Assembly (NCBI RefSeq): GCF_963664075.1
Contig: NZ_OY760916.1
Span: 3,369,001-3,433,000 of the forward strand
Direction: 5' to 3'
From: an uncultured Desulfobulbus sp.
Lineage (GTDB): Bacteria; Desulfobacterota; Desulfobulbia; Desulfobulbales; Desulfobulbaceae
DNA length: 64,000 bases
Shown: positions 18,886 to 28,714 of the stretch, piece after piece
Layout of the letters: every line of letters begins with the position of its first letter
How positions within the stretch are numbered: the stretch's first letter is position 1
Made by a program: the position numbers and the translations under genes
Notes under the pieces: model-generated
Databases searched by the model: none
Told to the model about the DNA's origin: nothing
What the model saw: the letters and a program-made list of their open reading frames with translations, nothing else

Positions 18886-20055
18886 TCAATTATCCTTCGC
18901 CTGCACATGCGCGAGCAGGCTGTTCATTGCTCTTTCCTGATGAAAATCAGCATTCATAAGTGATTTTTCCAGCTCCAGATCCGGTTCAAGCCCCCGGCCG
19001 TGGTAGCTTGCTCCATCGGCAGCGAGAATCTCCGCATAGGTCAGGCGCAGGGCCGATCCATCAGCCAGGGGGAGAAAACGCTGGGCAAGCCCTTTGCCGT
19101 AGCTCCGAGTCCCAGCTGAGCGGGCTCGATGATTGGATTTAAGGGCGAGGATAAATGCCTCAGCAGCGCTTGCGGTGGCAGCATCCTGCAGGAGAATTAC
19201 GGGATTTTCCACCAGGGGATCCCGGTCAGCGACAATCAATTTTTCTCCCTGCCGCCCTCGAAGGCAGAAAAGCACCCGCCCCCTGGCCACAAAAAAATCC
19301 GCACAGCGCCTGGCATTGACCAGGCTTCCCCCCTGGTTTCCTCGCAAATCAAGGACCACAGGGATGGCTGGATCCAGCTGTTGCAGGACCTGCTCAAGCT
19401 GCTGGGCTGTATCCTGGGTAAATCGGGTAATTTCGAGCAGCAGTCCCCCTGCAACCCTCTGCTGCAGCACCGACTGATAATGGGCCCGTGAACGTCGCAG
19501 GCTTAAAGAACGCGCCAGCTCCCGACCGCTTCGCAGAGTCAACTGGACGGTGGTCCCTTCTTCGCCACGGATGGTGGCTCCGACCACATACATTGACTTT
19601 CCATAGACAGGTACAGCGTTGACCGCGAGGAGCTCATCACCGGCCTGGATTCCACTTTTCGCTGCCAGCCCCCCCTTAAAGGGGTAGAGCAGGAGCCGCC
19701 CTTCTTTTTCCTGCAGATCCATCTGTACACCAAAGTAATCCGAGCTGGTTGACTCCTGAAAACCACGGAACTCTCCAGCGGAAAGGTAGTCCGAATAGGG
19801 ATCGAGGGAACGGGTGTAAGCTCGCAGCATATCGCTGCGAATGCGGTGCGGGGCTGCGGGCAGACTCAGGCCATGCTCTCGTATCAAGCCCACAGCCTCA
19901 TTCAAGAGCTGCAACTGGTCCTGGGGTAAGCCCTGTTCCCTGGCAACAGCCAAGGAACAGGAAAAGAGCAGAAGCAAACTCCCCATGGTCAACCAACCGA
20001 AGTATTTGCAGCCCAACCGGCCTGACAGGGAGATTTTACGTGTACTGAAAAACAC
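18886..20055 (-). CDS. S41-family carboxy-terminal processing protease (CtpA-like)
   Basis: The 389-residue protein has an N-terminal signal or anchor segment (LTMGSLLLLFSCSLAVA). A PDZ domain lies at about residues 95-190, with GLAAKSGIQAGDELLAVNAVPV. The S41 catalytic domain follows. The nucleophile Ser is in DAATASAAEAF and the general-base Lys in SYGKGLAQ, the known Ser-Lys dyad, with the oxyanion segment LRGNQGGSL upstream. It should be an active periplasmic tail-specific protease. The start is a GTG at 20055 with a weak ribosome site; the ATG at 19986 is an alternative. It lies between lipoprotein genes and the vWA gene, so it may process one of them. Confidence 0.88.
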   Translation of the reverse strand: MFFSTRKISLSGRLGCKYFGWLTMGSLLLLFSCSLAVAREQGLPQDQLQLLNEAVGLIREHGLSLPAAPHRIRSDMLRAYTRSLDPYSDYLSAGEFRGFQESTSSDYFGVQMDLQEKEGRLLLYPFKGGLAAKSGIQAGDELLAVNAVPVYGKSMYVVGATIRGEEGTTVQLTLRSGRELARSLSLRRSRAHYQSVLQQRVAGGLLLEITRFTQDTAQQLEQVLQQLDPAIPVVLDLRGNQGGSLVNARRCADFFVARGRVLFCLRGRQGEKLIVADRDPLVENPVILLQDAATASAAEAFILALKSNHRARSAGTRSYGKGLAQRFLPLADGSALRLTYAEILAADGASYHGRGLEPDLELEKSLMNADFHQERAMNSLLAHVQAKDN

Positions 20056-20070
20056 AACAGGTATGCCGGA

Positions 20071-20565
20071 TCAGAGAAACATCAGACTGGCAGCCTCTTT
20101 CTCCAGCTGGTCACGTCGTTGACGTAACCGTTTGATCTCCAACCGTTTGTTCGCTGGATCTTCGATAAAATCCGAATTACGTGAAGAGGCCTTGAGTTCT
20201 TTCAGTTTTGCAAGTATGTGCTGTTGCTTCTTTTTCTGGGCAACATTGGTTGCCTCCTTAGCCAGGACATCCTTTTCCAAGCTCACGATGGAGGCATTGA
20301 GCTTACGGACCTGGCGACGCAGAGAGGCCATCTCCTTCTGGCGGGCGGCACGCTCGGCTGTGAGGGCGGTTGACTCAGCCTGTTCCTGACGGTTCTGCTC
20401 TTCCACCTGATTCAAATGGTCCCGCCGGTTCTGTAACCGTTGCTCATAGGCATTGGGGTTATAGCTGAAAAGGCCCCCCTGATGGGGATCGGTGGTCTGT
20501 CCAGCACAGCCGGCCAGCAGCAAGGTGCAGCCCAAGGCCACGATCAGTTGTTTTCTCTGTTTCAT
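20071..20565 (-). CDS. coiled-coil lipoprotein
   Basis: This 164-residue protein has a lipoprotein signal peptide with the lipobox LLAGC at about residues 16-20. After it come long heptad-rich helices with many Gln, Glu, Lys and Arg (NRRDHLNQVEEQNRQEQ onward), predicted to form coiled coil over almost the whole chain. The ribosome site AAGGAGG is 6 nt from the ATG. It is probably anchored to the outer membrane as a structural or tethering partner. The family is not recognised. Confidence 0.8.
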   Translation of the reverse strand: MKQRKQLIVALGCTLLLAGCAGQTTDPHQGGLFSYNPNAYEQRLQNRRDHLNQVEEQNRQEQAESTALTAERAARQKEMASLRRQVRKLNASIVSLEKDVLAKEATNVAQKKKQQHILAKLKELKASSRNSDFIEDPANKRLEIKRLRQRRDQLEKEAASLMFL

Positions 20566-20576
20566 GGCATTCCTCC

Positions 20577-21248
20577 TTAGACAGACATACTTGCGGACAT
20601 GGAGGCCAGCTCTTCTGTCCGTTTTTCCAGTTCTTTGATGTTTTTCTTGAGCTGAACAATTTCAACATCGAGTTCTTTGGCATAGTCTCCCTTACCGCTT
20701 TTGGCAGCGTCGGTACGTACTGATTTTTGCGCCTTGAGTTCATCCTCTGCTGAGGCCAACTCTTTATTGGCAGATTCAATCAGAGAATCGGTGGCAGCTT
20801 TTTTATCCTTCAGCTTCACCGTACGTACTTTTTTATCCTTGTATTGTTTTTTCAACTGCGCGGTTTCTCGTTTGAGCTTTGCGATCTGCTTGCCAAGATC
20901 CTGGTTGTAGGCAACCATCTCCGCATTTTTCTGCTGGGCCTGGGCAATACAGGCATCAAGCCAATCTTCTTCCTGGGCATATTTAGCTTTCTGATTGGCC
21001 ACATGATTTCCGTAGGCATACCCACCAGCCCCACCAACCGCCGCTCCAATTGCCGCTCCGACCAGGGTTCCCTGGGTATCCCCTCCAATAAGTTGGCCTA
21101 GGATACCGCCAGCAACCGCACCAATAACCGCACCAGTGCCAGCCCCTTCCGCCCTGGTTCTGGTTCCGTCATCTTTAATATTGGTACAGCCGACTAAGGC
21201 CAGCAATGCACACAACACCATAACAACTATCGATCTTTTCCCTCGCAT
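20577..21248 (-). CDS. glycine-zipper lipoprotein with coiled-coil C terminus
   Basis: The 223-residue protein starts with a lipoprotein signal peptide ending in LALVGC. A Gly/Ala-rich glycine zipper follows at about residues 35-80 (GAGTGAVIGAVAGGILGQ and a second GAAIGAAVGGAGGYAYG block), which in families such as SlyB and OmpA-linked proteins inserts in or spans a membrane. The remainder is coiled coil. The ATG at 21248 is preceded by AAGGAGT and replaces a longer frame. It pairs with the coiled-coil lipoprotein 11 nt downstream. Confidence 0.85.
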   Translation of the reverse strand: MRGKRSIVVMVLCALLALVGCTNIKDDGTRTRAEGAGTGAVIGAVAGGILGQLIGGDTQGTLVGAAIGAAVGGAGGYAYGNHVANQKAKYAQEEDWLDACIAQAQQKNAEMVAYNQDLGKQIAKLKRETAQLKKQYKDKKVRTVKLKDKKAATDSLIESANKELASAEDELKAQKSVRTDAAKSGKGDYAKELDVEIVQLKKNIKELEKRTEELASMSASMSV

Positions 21249-21541
21249 ATCCACTCCTTTTCTCACCCGATACCTCAAAAACGATTCCACGCCACCTACA
21301 CCGCAGAGCCCCAGTTTTTCACCTGAATCCGTGAAGGTTGTTCATAGCTCACCGTTGTCGCCTTTTCAGGAATCATCGGTTCATCGAAGCAACCCGTTCT
21401 TCCCCTGTAACAGGGCAAGCCCTGTGAGAGGTTGTCATCAATAATTAATTTAAATAACAAAAGCAATTCATTACAACCCAGCGACCGCATCACAACAGCT
21501 TCAGCCTTCCTAAAAATCTGCCTCTGCTCAATCAACCCTTT

Positions 21542-23140
21542 TTATTTGGTAGACCATTGAACAAGCTGTTTTTTCCACAACTCATCATTGGTTCTTTTGA
21601 CTTTGAGATATTCCTGAGCCTGGGCTCGCACAAGCTGCAGGAGTTGACTCTGCGACTCGGCTTTTCTCTTGCCAAGGAATTGCGCATACCGCTCAAAACT
21701 GCTTTCAATGGCCGGTTCTGAGGCTGTGCCCAACTGACGGATAGAATCCGTGTAAGAGGACATGGCCTGTTCAATATTTGTCTGAATTTCACTTTCTCGC
21801 TGCCTGTACTTAGCGGCAATTTCAGAGCGGTTTGATTGCATTGCCGATCCAATCAGCTTCTCAAGTATCGGCAGCTTACGTGCCTCCTTCGTAATAAAAA
21901 AAGCCTGCTCTGCACCAATTTTAACCCAGGCGTAGGCAGAGTCCTGCTCTGCCTGCTTGATGGTAAACTGAATGTCGGCAAGTGATGTAGCCAGAAGGTC
22001 AAGTTCCTGCTGAACAGGGCCTGCGAGGGGCCCACCACGGCCTAGTTCATCCCTGAGCCGCTTAAGATGGATACCGGCATCTGTTCCCGAAACCTCGGTT
22101 TTGGTACTGGTCGAGCTGGTGGAGACTGCTGCGGGGAGACTTTGGGCGGCTCCCTGGCGATAGCTCTCCCACTCGTCGCTCATGCGGCTGGCCACCTGCC
22201 GATTGGGAAAAACCAGGGAAGAGAGGACCGGCCGAAATCCCAAGGTCTGGGTTTTGGCAGGCTCCACGCTTTTGGTGGAACTGTTGTAGGAGTAAAACTC
22301 CTGCTCTGTACGCAAAGAAGAACGCAAACTGCGGGCATCTGAGAGGTAATGCCCCCCTTTGGCCACATAGCCTCCACTGCGCCCCTGATAATATTCAATC
22401 TGGTAGAGACTTGCAGTCATCTCCGCCACGTTACCCAGCAGATCATGAATTCCCAGAACATTGGGCTGCAACAATCCGATTTTCTTTACCTTATTATGGG
22501 AAGACTTGGGACCGGAAAACCACTCATACTTGGTAAGACTTCGCCGTTTATAGGGCAACTTGCGATCAAAGGCAGCACTACTGACCTGAGCCCCGCCACG
22601 AGCAGCAAACTCCCACTCTGCCTCGGTGGGTAAACGAAGGAATCCCGGAACGCCACCGTAGGCAGGGATTTGCTCCTGGGCATGCGCATACAGCCATTGA
22701 TTGTAGCTACGGAGGAAATCCTCCGCTGTGAACCAGGACAGATTTCTCGCGGGCAGTTGTGAATTTTCATACTCTTTAGGCCCACCGAGCACTGCAAACA
22801 CCTGATCCTCTGAGATCTCGTACTTCCCCAGATAATAGCACCAGTCCTGCTCATCTCCTTGGCCCACCGCAAAGGCGCCGCCCAGAGCAACGCCTGTGGG
22901 TGATTCTTTATAGCCACCGGCGGGGTCCCCCAGACGAAACCGCTTCCAGGCATAGGCGGCCCCTCCCTCACCGATACAAACCGGGCGCAAAGCAAGGACT
23001 CGGTCACCGGGCATGGGCAAAACCAGATCCCCGTCAAGGGGCTGAGGGTTACCCGCAGGCCCCTTTGCCTCTGCTGGCTGTGAATAGAGAGCTGTGGCCG
23101 CCAGGAACAGGGCAGCTGTGATTATTCGTCTCAACACCAT
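21542..23140 (-). CDS. SUMF1/FGE-fold protein lacking catalytic cysteines, with helical C terminus
   Basis: This 532-residue exported protein has a signal peptide ending in PAEA. The formylglycine-generating-enzyme (SUMF1) fold spans about residues 65-310: YEISEDQVFA, RLPTEAEWEFAARGG, LGNVAEM, KGGHYLSDARSLRSSLR and LGFRPVL. The two active-site cysteines of true FGE, expected in the GG..R segment, are absent, so it is unlikely to make formylglycine; the fold more likely binds a ligand or protein. The C-terminal 200 residues are helical and charged. It is the first gene of the lipoprotein-protease-vWA-ABC set, 293 nt upstream of the glycine-zipper gene. Confidence 0.85.
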   Translation of the reverse strand: MVLRRIITAALFLAATALYSQPAEAKGPAGNPQPLDGDLVLPMPGDRVLALRPVCIGEGGAAYAWKRFRLGDPAGGYKESPTGVALGGAFAVGQGDEQDWCYYLGKYEISEDQVFAVLGGPKEYENSQLPARNLSWFTAEDFLRSYNQWLYAHAQEQIPAYGGVPGFLRLPTEAEWEFAARGGAQVSSAAFDRKLPYKRRSLTKYEWFSGPKSSHNKVKKIGLLQPNVLGIHDLLGNVAEMTASLYQIEYYQGRSGGYVAKGGHYLSDARSLRSSLRTEQEFYSYNSSTKSVEPAKTQTLGFRPVLSSLVFPNRQVASRMSDEWESYRQGAAQSLPAAVSTSSTSTKTEVSGTDAGIHLKRLRDELGRGGPLAGPVQQELDLLATSLADIQFTIKQAEQDSAYAWVKIGAEQAFFITKEARKLPILEKLIGSAMQSNRSEIAAKYRQRESEIQTNIEQAMSSYTDSIRQLGTASEPAIESSFERYAQFLGKRKAESQSQLLQLVRAQAQEYLKVKRTNDELWKKQLVQWSTK

Positions 23141-23516
23141 ATTAAATCCGGTCTCCGGCTGGAAAATTTTGTTGCTCGTCCCAATCCCCCAAAAAACGCT
23201 GGCCTTGCAATATCCAATCTCTGCGGTCTCAGCTGAGGCTGTCAGCAGCAGCTTGAATAGAGCTCATGGCAATACCGCTAAGAGAAGAACAAAGGGGCAT
23301 TGTTGAAGAATATTTATTGTAAACGCCTCAGCAGTTCCCCACCGATAGAATACTCAAGGATGTAGAAATTAAAGGGTTTTCACCGGGAAAAATCAAGCCA
23401 TTGTCGGCCTTTTTCAGTGAAGAGAAAAATTAGATGCAAACTCAGTCACTTCAAAAGGCATGCTGAGTGAACAAGAAACGGTGAGCCCTGAGCCAAGTAC
23501 CCACCTCAAGAGGGAT
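23141..23516. other. spacer between ruvB and the SUMF1-like gene
   Basis: This 376-bp stretch holds the 3' side of ruvB and the upstream region of the SUMF1-like gene. I see no convincing coding frame, strong hairpin with T-run, or clear promoter in it. Confidence 0.4.
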
Positions 23517-24587
23517 TCAGGATTTACGGCCACCAAGCTCAAAAAGCCCGGGCTGTTCCTGGGTTGGGGAGGAAGGGAGCGGCAGCTGAAAATGAGCATA
23601 GGCTGCAGCGGTAGCCATTCGACCACGGGGAGTACGAATGAGAAAGCCGGACTGGATGAGAAAGGGTTCGTAGACATCCTCAAGTGTGGTTTTCTCTTCA
23701 CAGACCGCTGTAGAAAGGGTTTCCAGGCCGATGGGGCCACCTTGAAATTTTTCTATCAGGGTTAGGAGAATACGACGATCCATCTCATCGAGGCCGAAAG
23801 GATCCACATTGAGCATGGTCAGGGCAGCATCCGCTACCTCTTTAGAGACCACCAGATGCCCACCTACTTCTGAAAAATCACGAACACGACGAAGAAGTCG
23901 ATTAGCGATTCGGGGGGTTCCACGGGAACGGCGTCCTAACTCCATGGCGCCCTCGTGATCAATTTTAATTTTGAACAGGCTCGCGGTACGCTGGATGATA
24001 TTGACCAATTCTTCGGGACTGTAATACTCCAGACGAAGAATGACGCCAAAGCGATCGCGCAGAGGTGGGGTGAGTAGGCCGGTCCGGGTGGTGGCTCCGA
24101 CCAGGGTGAAGCGGGGCAAATCCATCTTCACAGAACGAGCGCCCGGCCCCTGACCGATGACGAGGTCGAGCTGAAAGTCCTCCATGGCCGGATAGAGGAT
24201 CTCTTCGACCACATGATTCAATCGGTGAATTTCATCGATAAAGAGGACATCTCCCGCCTGGAGACTGGTGAGAATGGCGGCAAGATCTCCGGGCCGCTCT
24301 ATCACAGGGCCTGAGGTCACCTTGATACCTGCGCCCATCTCATTGGCGATAATATAGGCAAGGGTGGTTTTACCAAGGCCGGGGAAGCCATGAAAAAGGA
24401 CATGATCCAGGGGTTCTTTACGGTTGAGCGCAGCCTGGATAAAAATCCCCAGGCTCTGTTTGACCTGCTCCTGCCCGATATACTCCTCCAAGCGGCGGGG
24501 GCGCACCTCCACCCCAAGGTTCAGATCCTCCAGCTGTTTATCCCCGGTGACCAGGCGTTTTCCCGTGAGTTCTTCTTCCTGTTTCAT
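23517..24587 (-). CDS. ruvB: Holliday junction branch migration ATPase RuvB
   Basis: RuvB is the hexameric motor that drives Holliday junction branch migration with RuvA. The 356-residue protein has Walker [10 protein letters not shown] near residue 69, Walker B FIDEIHRL and sensor segments [18 protein letters not shown]. The C-terminal winged-helix part contains [16 protein letters not shown]. It is last in yebC-ruvC-ruvA-ruvB, the usual order. It looks fully functional. Confidence 0.97.
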   Translation of the reverse strand: MKQEEELTGKRLVTGDKQLEDLNLGVEVRPRRLEEYIGQEQVKQSLGIFIQAALNRKEPLDHVLFHGFPGLGKTTLAYIIANEMGAGIKVTSGPVIERPGDLAAILTSLQAGDVLFIDEIHRLNHVVEEILYPAMEDFQLDLVIGQGPGARSVKMDLPRFTLVGATTRTGLLTPPLRDRFGVILRLEYYSPEELVNIIQRTASLFKIKIDHEGAMELGRRSRGTPRIANRLLRRVRDFSEVGGHLVVSKEVADAALTMLNVDPFGLDEMDRRILLTLIEKFQGGPIGLETLSTAVCEEKTTLEDVYEPFLIQSGFLIRTPRGRMATAAAYAHFQLPLPSSPTQEQPGLFELGGRKS

Positions 24588-24622
24588 TCTCTTTCGTCTG
24601 CTGGAGTGCGCGTGAACGCAAC

Positions 24623-25252
24623 TTAGTTTCGAGTGGCCAGAGACTGGAGCGCCAGCCGTATCAGTTCTTCAACCCGTACCGAGGCCGCATCGCTTCCCAA
24701 TCCTTTTTCAACAGCGCGCAAGGCCTGCCAGGCCATGGCCTGGGGATAGCCCAGATTGGTGAGTGCGGAAGCCGCATCCGCCATCACATCTGATTCTGCA
24801 GGTGTGACCGGGCTTGCACTGACACCTGCCCCCTCCAGTCCGTCATCAAAGGAACCGACTTTCTCCGCGAGCTCGACACAAAGCCGCTGGGCAGTCTTCT
24901 TGCCCACCCCGGAAATGGAGGTCAGTTGCGCAATATCTTTGGAGCGTATAGCCTGACACAGTGCGCCGACGCCGATTCCAGAGAGAATTGTCTGCGCCAG
25001 CTTCGGCCCGATCCCCGAGACGGCAATCAGCAGAAGGAACAGCTCTTTTTCTTCAGGTTGATGAAAGCCATAAAGAAGAATGGCATCCTCACGCACCACT
25101 GTCTGAATGAGCAAAAAACAGGACTCCCCCACCTCGGGCAGGGTATCAAAAGTTCGCAGAGAAATATGGACCTCATAGCCGACGCCACCGACATCAAGGA
25201 CAAGGACTGAGGGGGTTTTCAACTGCAACAGGCCACTCAATGATGCAATCAT
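24623..25252 (-). CDS. ruvA: Holliday junction DNA-binding protein RuvA
   Basis: RuvA binds four-way junctions as a tetramer and loads RuvB. The 209-residue protein has the N-terminal OB fold (MIASLSGLL...[14 protein letters not shown]), tandem helix-hairpin-helix motifs ([13 protein letters not shown] and [12 protein letters not shown]) and a C-terminal RuvB-binding domain (ALTNLGYP). I chose the ATG at 25252; a TTG two codons upstream is also in frame, and no strong ribosome site distinguishes them. Confidence 0.95.
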   Translation of the reverse strand: MIASLSGLLQLKTPSVLVLDVGGVGYEVHISLRTFDTLPEVGESCFLLIQTVVREDAILLYGFHQPEEKELFLLLIAVSGIGPKLAQTILSGIGVGALCQAIRSKDIAQLTSISGVGKKTAQRLCVELAEKVGSFDDGLEGAGVSASPVTPAESDVMADAASALTNLGYPQAMAWQALRAVEKGLGSDAASVRVEELIRLALQSLATRN

Positions 25253-25274
25253 GGGCAAATGTACAACGTATTAT

Positions 25275-25766
25275 TCATGAGGAGGTGCCTAAACGGCTGT
25301 AAACACTCTGATGGGCGTGACAGATGGCCACAGCCAAGGCATCAGCGGCATCTTGAGAAGGGATGGCGCTGAGTTGCAACAGGCTCTGTACCATGTGCTG
25401 CACCTGCGCCTTTTCGGCCTGGCCATAGCCAGCAACAGTCTGTTTGACCTGACGGGCAGGGTAATCGAAAACCTGGAGGTTGTGATGCAGGGCCGCAACA
25501 ACGGCGGCACCACGCGCATGCCCAAGCTTGAGGGCAGAACGGGGATTTTGGCTGATAAAGATATCTTCGACCGCAGCAACCTCGGGTTGATGTGTCGAGA
25601 TCACCTCGCCTAAATCTTGAAAGATGGTCAGTAAACGACTGGAAAAATCGGTTTCATTGCCCGTGCGAATGGTGCCGCAGGCAACAAAACCGATTTCATG
25701 CCCATTGGTTGCGATCACGCCATAGCCTGTGATCCGTGATCCAGGATCAATGCCGAGAATACGCAT
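25275..25766 (-). CDS. ruvC: crossover junction endodeoxyribonuclease RuvC
   Basis: RuvC cuts Holliday junctions symmetrically as a dimer. The 163-residue protein has the conserved acidic residues of the RNase H-like fold: Asp in ILGIDPGS near residue 7, Glu in AAVEDIF near 66, and the C-terminal pair in QDAADALAVAICH. The start was placed at the ATG 25766 rather than a TTG two codons earlier because MRILGIDPG is the usual RuvC N terminus. Confidence 0.96.
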   Translation of the reverse strand: MRILGIDPGSRITGYGVIATNGHEIGFVACGTIRTGNETDFSSRLLTIFQDLGEVISTHQPEVAAVEDIFISQNPRSALKLGHARGAAVVAALHHNLQVFDYPARQVKQTVAGYGQAEKAQVQHMVQSLLQLSAIPSQDAADALAVAICHAHQSVYSRLGTSS

Positions 25767-25777
25767 GAACAACGAGA

Positions 25778-26527
25778 TCAGTCAAGCACATCCATCAGAG
25801 CATCATCGATGTCAAAGTTGGCATGCACTTTCTGAACATCGTCATGATCTTCCAGGTTATCGAGAAGACGCAACAGAGAACGAGCGGTTTTTTCCTCGCT
25901 CACCTCAATGGTGTTCTGGGGAATCATGGCGATGGTGGCCTCGGAGAATTTAACCCCTGCCTTTTCCAGCTGATCAACCACGTCGTTGAAGGCCTCAGGC
26001 TCGGTCAGCAACTGAAAGCTCTCCTCATCATCCACCACATCCTCAGCACCGGCTTCAAGAGCAAGATCCATGAGCTCTTCCTCATCGATGCCTTCTTTTT
26101 CAACGGTGATGGAGCCTTTCTTGTCAAACATCCAGTTAACACAGCCCGACTCACCGAGGTTGCCCCCACTCTTGGCAAAATAATGACGAATATCGGCAAC
26201 GGTTCGGTTCTTGTTGTCAGTCATGGTCTCAACTAGAACTGCCACACCACCGGGACCATAGCCTTCGTAGAGGATCTCCTCATAGATTGCGCCATCAAGA
26301 TCACCGGTACCTTTTTTAATTGCCCGATCGATATTGTCCTTGGGCATATTCTCGCTTTTGGCGGCCGTGATGGCACTGCGCAGGCGAGGGTTGCCATCAG
26401 GGTCACCGCCGCCCATCTTGGCAGCAATGGTGATCTCCTTGATCAGCTTGGTGAAAATTTTCCCCCGTTTGGCGTCATTTGCCCCTTTCTTGCGTTTAAT
26501 CGTGCTCCACTTTGAATGTCCCGACAC
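25778..26527 (-). CDS. yebC: YebC/PmpR-family protein
   Basis: The 249-residue protein belongs to the YebC family, which has been linked to transcriptional regulation and to translation of difficult (for example poly-proline) stretches. The N terminus [22 protein letters not shown] and [15 protein letters not shown] are diagnostic. The start is GTG at 26527, with AAGGAG about 10 nt upstream. It leads the ruvCAB genes, a common association whose functional reason is unclear. Confidence 0.96.
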   Translation of the reverse strand: MSGHSKWSTIKRKKGANDAKRGKIFTKLIKEITIAAKMGGGDPDGNPRLRSAITAAKSENMPKDNIDRAIKKGTGDLDGAIYEEILYEGYGPGGVAVLVETMTDNKNRTVADIRHYFAKSGGNLGESGCVNWMFDKKGSITVEKEGIDEEELMDLALEAGAEDVVDDEESFQLLTEPEAFNDVVDQLEKAGVKFSEATIAMIPQNTIEVSEEKTARSLLRLLDNLEDHDDVQKVHANFDIDDALMDVLD

Positions 26528-26567
26528 GCTCCGACTCCTTTTTTAGTTCTGTGATTTCTTGTTTCTG

Positions 26568-27179
26568 CTATTTTTGTCGAGTCTGCCTGCGAAAACCACG
26601 TCCCAATACAAAGACCTCCCGGCTCTCATTACGCGAACTCTTTGGTTTGACCACTTTCACGCTGTTAAACAGCGGTTTGCACTCCTGCAGAAATTCGGGA
26701 AAATCTTCGCCCTGAAACACCTTCAGGTACAGGGTCCCGTTTTCATGCAAAAATTGGGCGGATAACTCGAGGACACGCCGACAGAGACGCAGCGAATGCT
26801 GATGATCGGCGTACTGACTGCCGGTTGTCCGCGGTGCCATATCACTGAGCACCACATGAAAACCCGGCCACTGTTTTTTCAGGTAATCGACGAACTCCTC
26901 CGAGTAAACATCATAACAGAGCCAATGAATTTCGGCATTGGGTTTTTGAACCGGTATATCCGTGTGCTGCAGGTCGGCAGCCACCACCACGCCTTTGGGC
27001 CCCAAAATCTGAGACGCATAGACACTCCAACTCCCGGGATGACAGCCCAAATCGAGCACGCGCTGCCCGGATTTCAGAAATTTATGTTTGAGCTGGGTCT
27101 CTTCAAGTTTGTACACGGAGCGTGCCGGATAATTGTCTTTTTTGGCCTTTTTAAAATAAAAGTCCTGCTCTTTGCGCAT
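26568..27179 (-). CDS. rlmE: 23S rRNA (uridine-2552 2'-O)-methyltransferase
   Basis: RlmE (FtsJ) methylates the ribose of U2552 in the 23S A-loop late in 50S assembly. The 203-residue protein has the SAM motif DLGCHPGSWSVYA near residues 44-56, the catalytic Asp in SDMAPRTTG, and later catalytic Lys/Glu segments (YLKVFQGED). The N terminus YPARSVYKLEE is typical. The ribosome site GAAGGAG precedes the ATG. Confidence 0.95.
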   Translation of the reverse strand: MRKEQDFYFKKAKKDNYPARSVYKLEETQLKHKFLKSGQRVLDLGCHPGSWSVYASQILGPKGVVVAADLQHTDIPVQKPNAEIHWLCYDVYSEEFVDYLKKQWPGFHVVLSDMAPRTTGSQYADHQHSLRLCRRVLELSAQFLHENGTLYLKVFQGEDFPEFLQECKPLFNSVKVVKPKSSRNESREVFVLGRGFRRQTRQK

Positions 27180-27230
27180 AGATTACTCCTTCATCGGGGA
27201 TGCAGGGCCTTCCCCGCGTTATTCATCTCG

Positions 27231-28703
27231 TCAAATCTTGGTTGCTTTCTCTCGTGCCAACTGCAAGCCTTCGGCTTTTGAGTGCACCCGACCTTCCATC
27301 TGGGCCTCTTCAACAGCGCTCAAGAGTCTCTTAAACTCTGGACCTGGCCGCAGCCCAAGTTCTCGTATCAGATCGTGACCGTTTACCAGCGGTTTTGCCT
27401 TTTGTACCGGGGTAACATGTTCACTCTGCACCCTTTGCAGATGCTGATACAAATCACTGAGTTCCTGCTCCATGCCTGCCACACTCGCGGCCCCCTTTCC
27501 AGCCAGACTATCAGCCATGGCAAGTAGGAAAAGGCCTGACAAACGGGGCCCCACCTTACGCAGCAACCGTATGCTTGCTCGCAGGGTCAGCTGTCCTTTA
27601 CGGGCAACATTGGCCAGAAAAAAAGGCCGCATATGATCTTGAATAAGTAAGCAGATATACTCCCGGTCCTCATTGCTCCAACGAAAGCGCAACGCCAGAT
27701 CGGCAACAGCCTGGGCACCTACATGGTCGTGATGGTAAAAGGTGATGCGGTTATCTTTATCTGCCCGTCTTGCATAGGTGGGTGGTTTACCCAGATCATG
27801 GAGCAGTGCCGCCCAGCAGAGTCGGCCGTGCATACCAGCCGCTTGTGTATACGCCCGCAACTCCCCCTCTGAGTCTCCAAACCAGCGTTCGGGTACCGCA
27901 AGAATACGCTCCATCTGGTGGAGGGCTTCCAGGCTGTGCCCAAAGACATCGAGGTGATGACTTTGCGGCTGTTCCATGCCAACACCGGCAGCCAGCTCGG
28001 GAACAAGCTCCCAGAGCAGCCCACTCTCTACCATCAGCGTTATCGCTTTCCAGGCATTGCCCGAGCTCATGATGCAGGCCAACTCGTGGCTAATCCGCTC
28101 AGGGGCAGGACGGACTATCAAGCCGCGTTGTTCCCTGATCCGAGCACTGGTTTGCTCTTCAATGGCAAAATCAAGGGTAGCGGCAAAACGATACACGCGC
28201 AGCAGTCGCAGGGGATCATCAGCAAAACTTGTCGTACCGGCTGCTCGAATCAACCGCGCCTGAAGATCCCTCCGCCCCCCCGTGGGGTCAAGCAGATCAA
28301 AGACTTGGGTTTCACCACCATCCGCCAACCAGGGATCGATGCGCACCCCCATGGCATTGAGGCTCAGATCACGCAGGCAGAGATCCTGCTCTATGGTCTC
28401 AGCCCCTAAACGGAAGGCGGAAAAATCGATACTGACCCCACGAGCCACCACCCGGGCGGCATCCTCCTCTCGCCCCAGGGGAATAAAGGCACCGCCGCAG
28501 AGATCAGCCAATCGCCGCGCCCAGGTTTGCGCCCCTTGCGGGACTGTGCAATCAATATCCGCCGGTGCTTTTTCAAGGAGAAGATCGCGCACCACGCCAC
28601 CGGCCAGGTAAAGTGGCCCACCAAGCGCCTGCTGGAGAGTACACAGGTTACTCCGCAGCCAGCGGGGAAAAAGAGAGGCAAGCTGCCCTCCTTGAATAGA
28701 CAT
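27231..28703 (-). CDS. CCA tRNA nucleotidyltransferase / poly(A) polymerase family with HD domain
   Basis: The 490-residue protein belongs to class II nucleotidyltransferases that add CCA to tRNA 3' ends. GGVVRDLLL followed by DIDCTV forms the metal site in the N-terminal domain. RIYRFAATLDF-type and ERISHELA motifs follow. An HD domain with AALLHDLGKPP lies in the C-terminal half, so it may also have phosphohydrolase activity. Whether it adds CCA, only A, or poly(A) cannot be settled from motifs. The ATG at 28703 was chosen because CAGGGGAGA lies directly upstream. Confidence 0.9.
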   Translation of the reverse strand: MSIQGGQLASLFPRWLRSNLCTLQQALGGPLYLAGGVVRDLLLEKAPADIDCTVPQGAQTWARRLADLCGGAFIPLGREEDAARVVARGVSIDFSAFRLGAETIEQDLCLRDLSLNAMGVRIDPWLADGGETQVFDLLDPTGGRRDLQARLIRAAGTTSFADDPLRLLRVYRFAATLDFAIEEQTSARIREQRGLIVRPAPERISHELACIMSSGNAWKAITLMVESGLLWELVPELAAGVGMEQPQSHHLDVFGHSLEALHQMERILAVPERWFGDSEGELRAYTQAAGMHGRLCWAALLHDLGKPPTYARRADKDNRITFYHHDHVGAQAVADLALRFRWSNEDREYICLLIQDHMRPFFLANVARKGQLTLRASIRLLRKVGPRLSGLFLLAMADSLAGKGAASVAGMEQELSDLYQHLQRVQSEHVTPVQKAKPLVNGHDLIRELGLRPGPEFKRLLSAVEEAQMEGRVHSKAEGLQLAREKATKI

Positions 28704-28714
28704 TCTCCCCTGAG

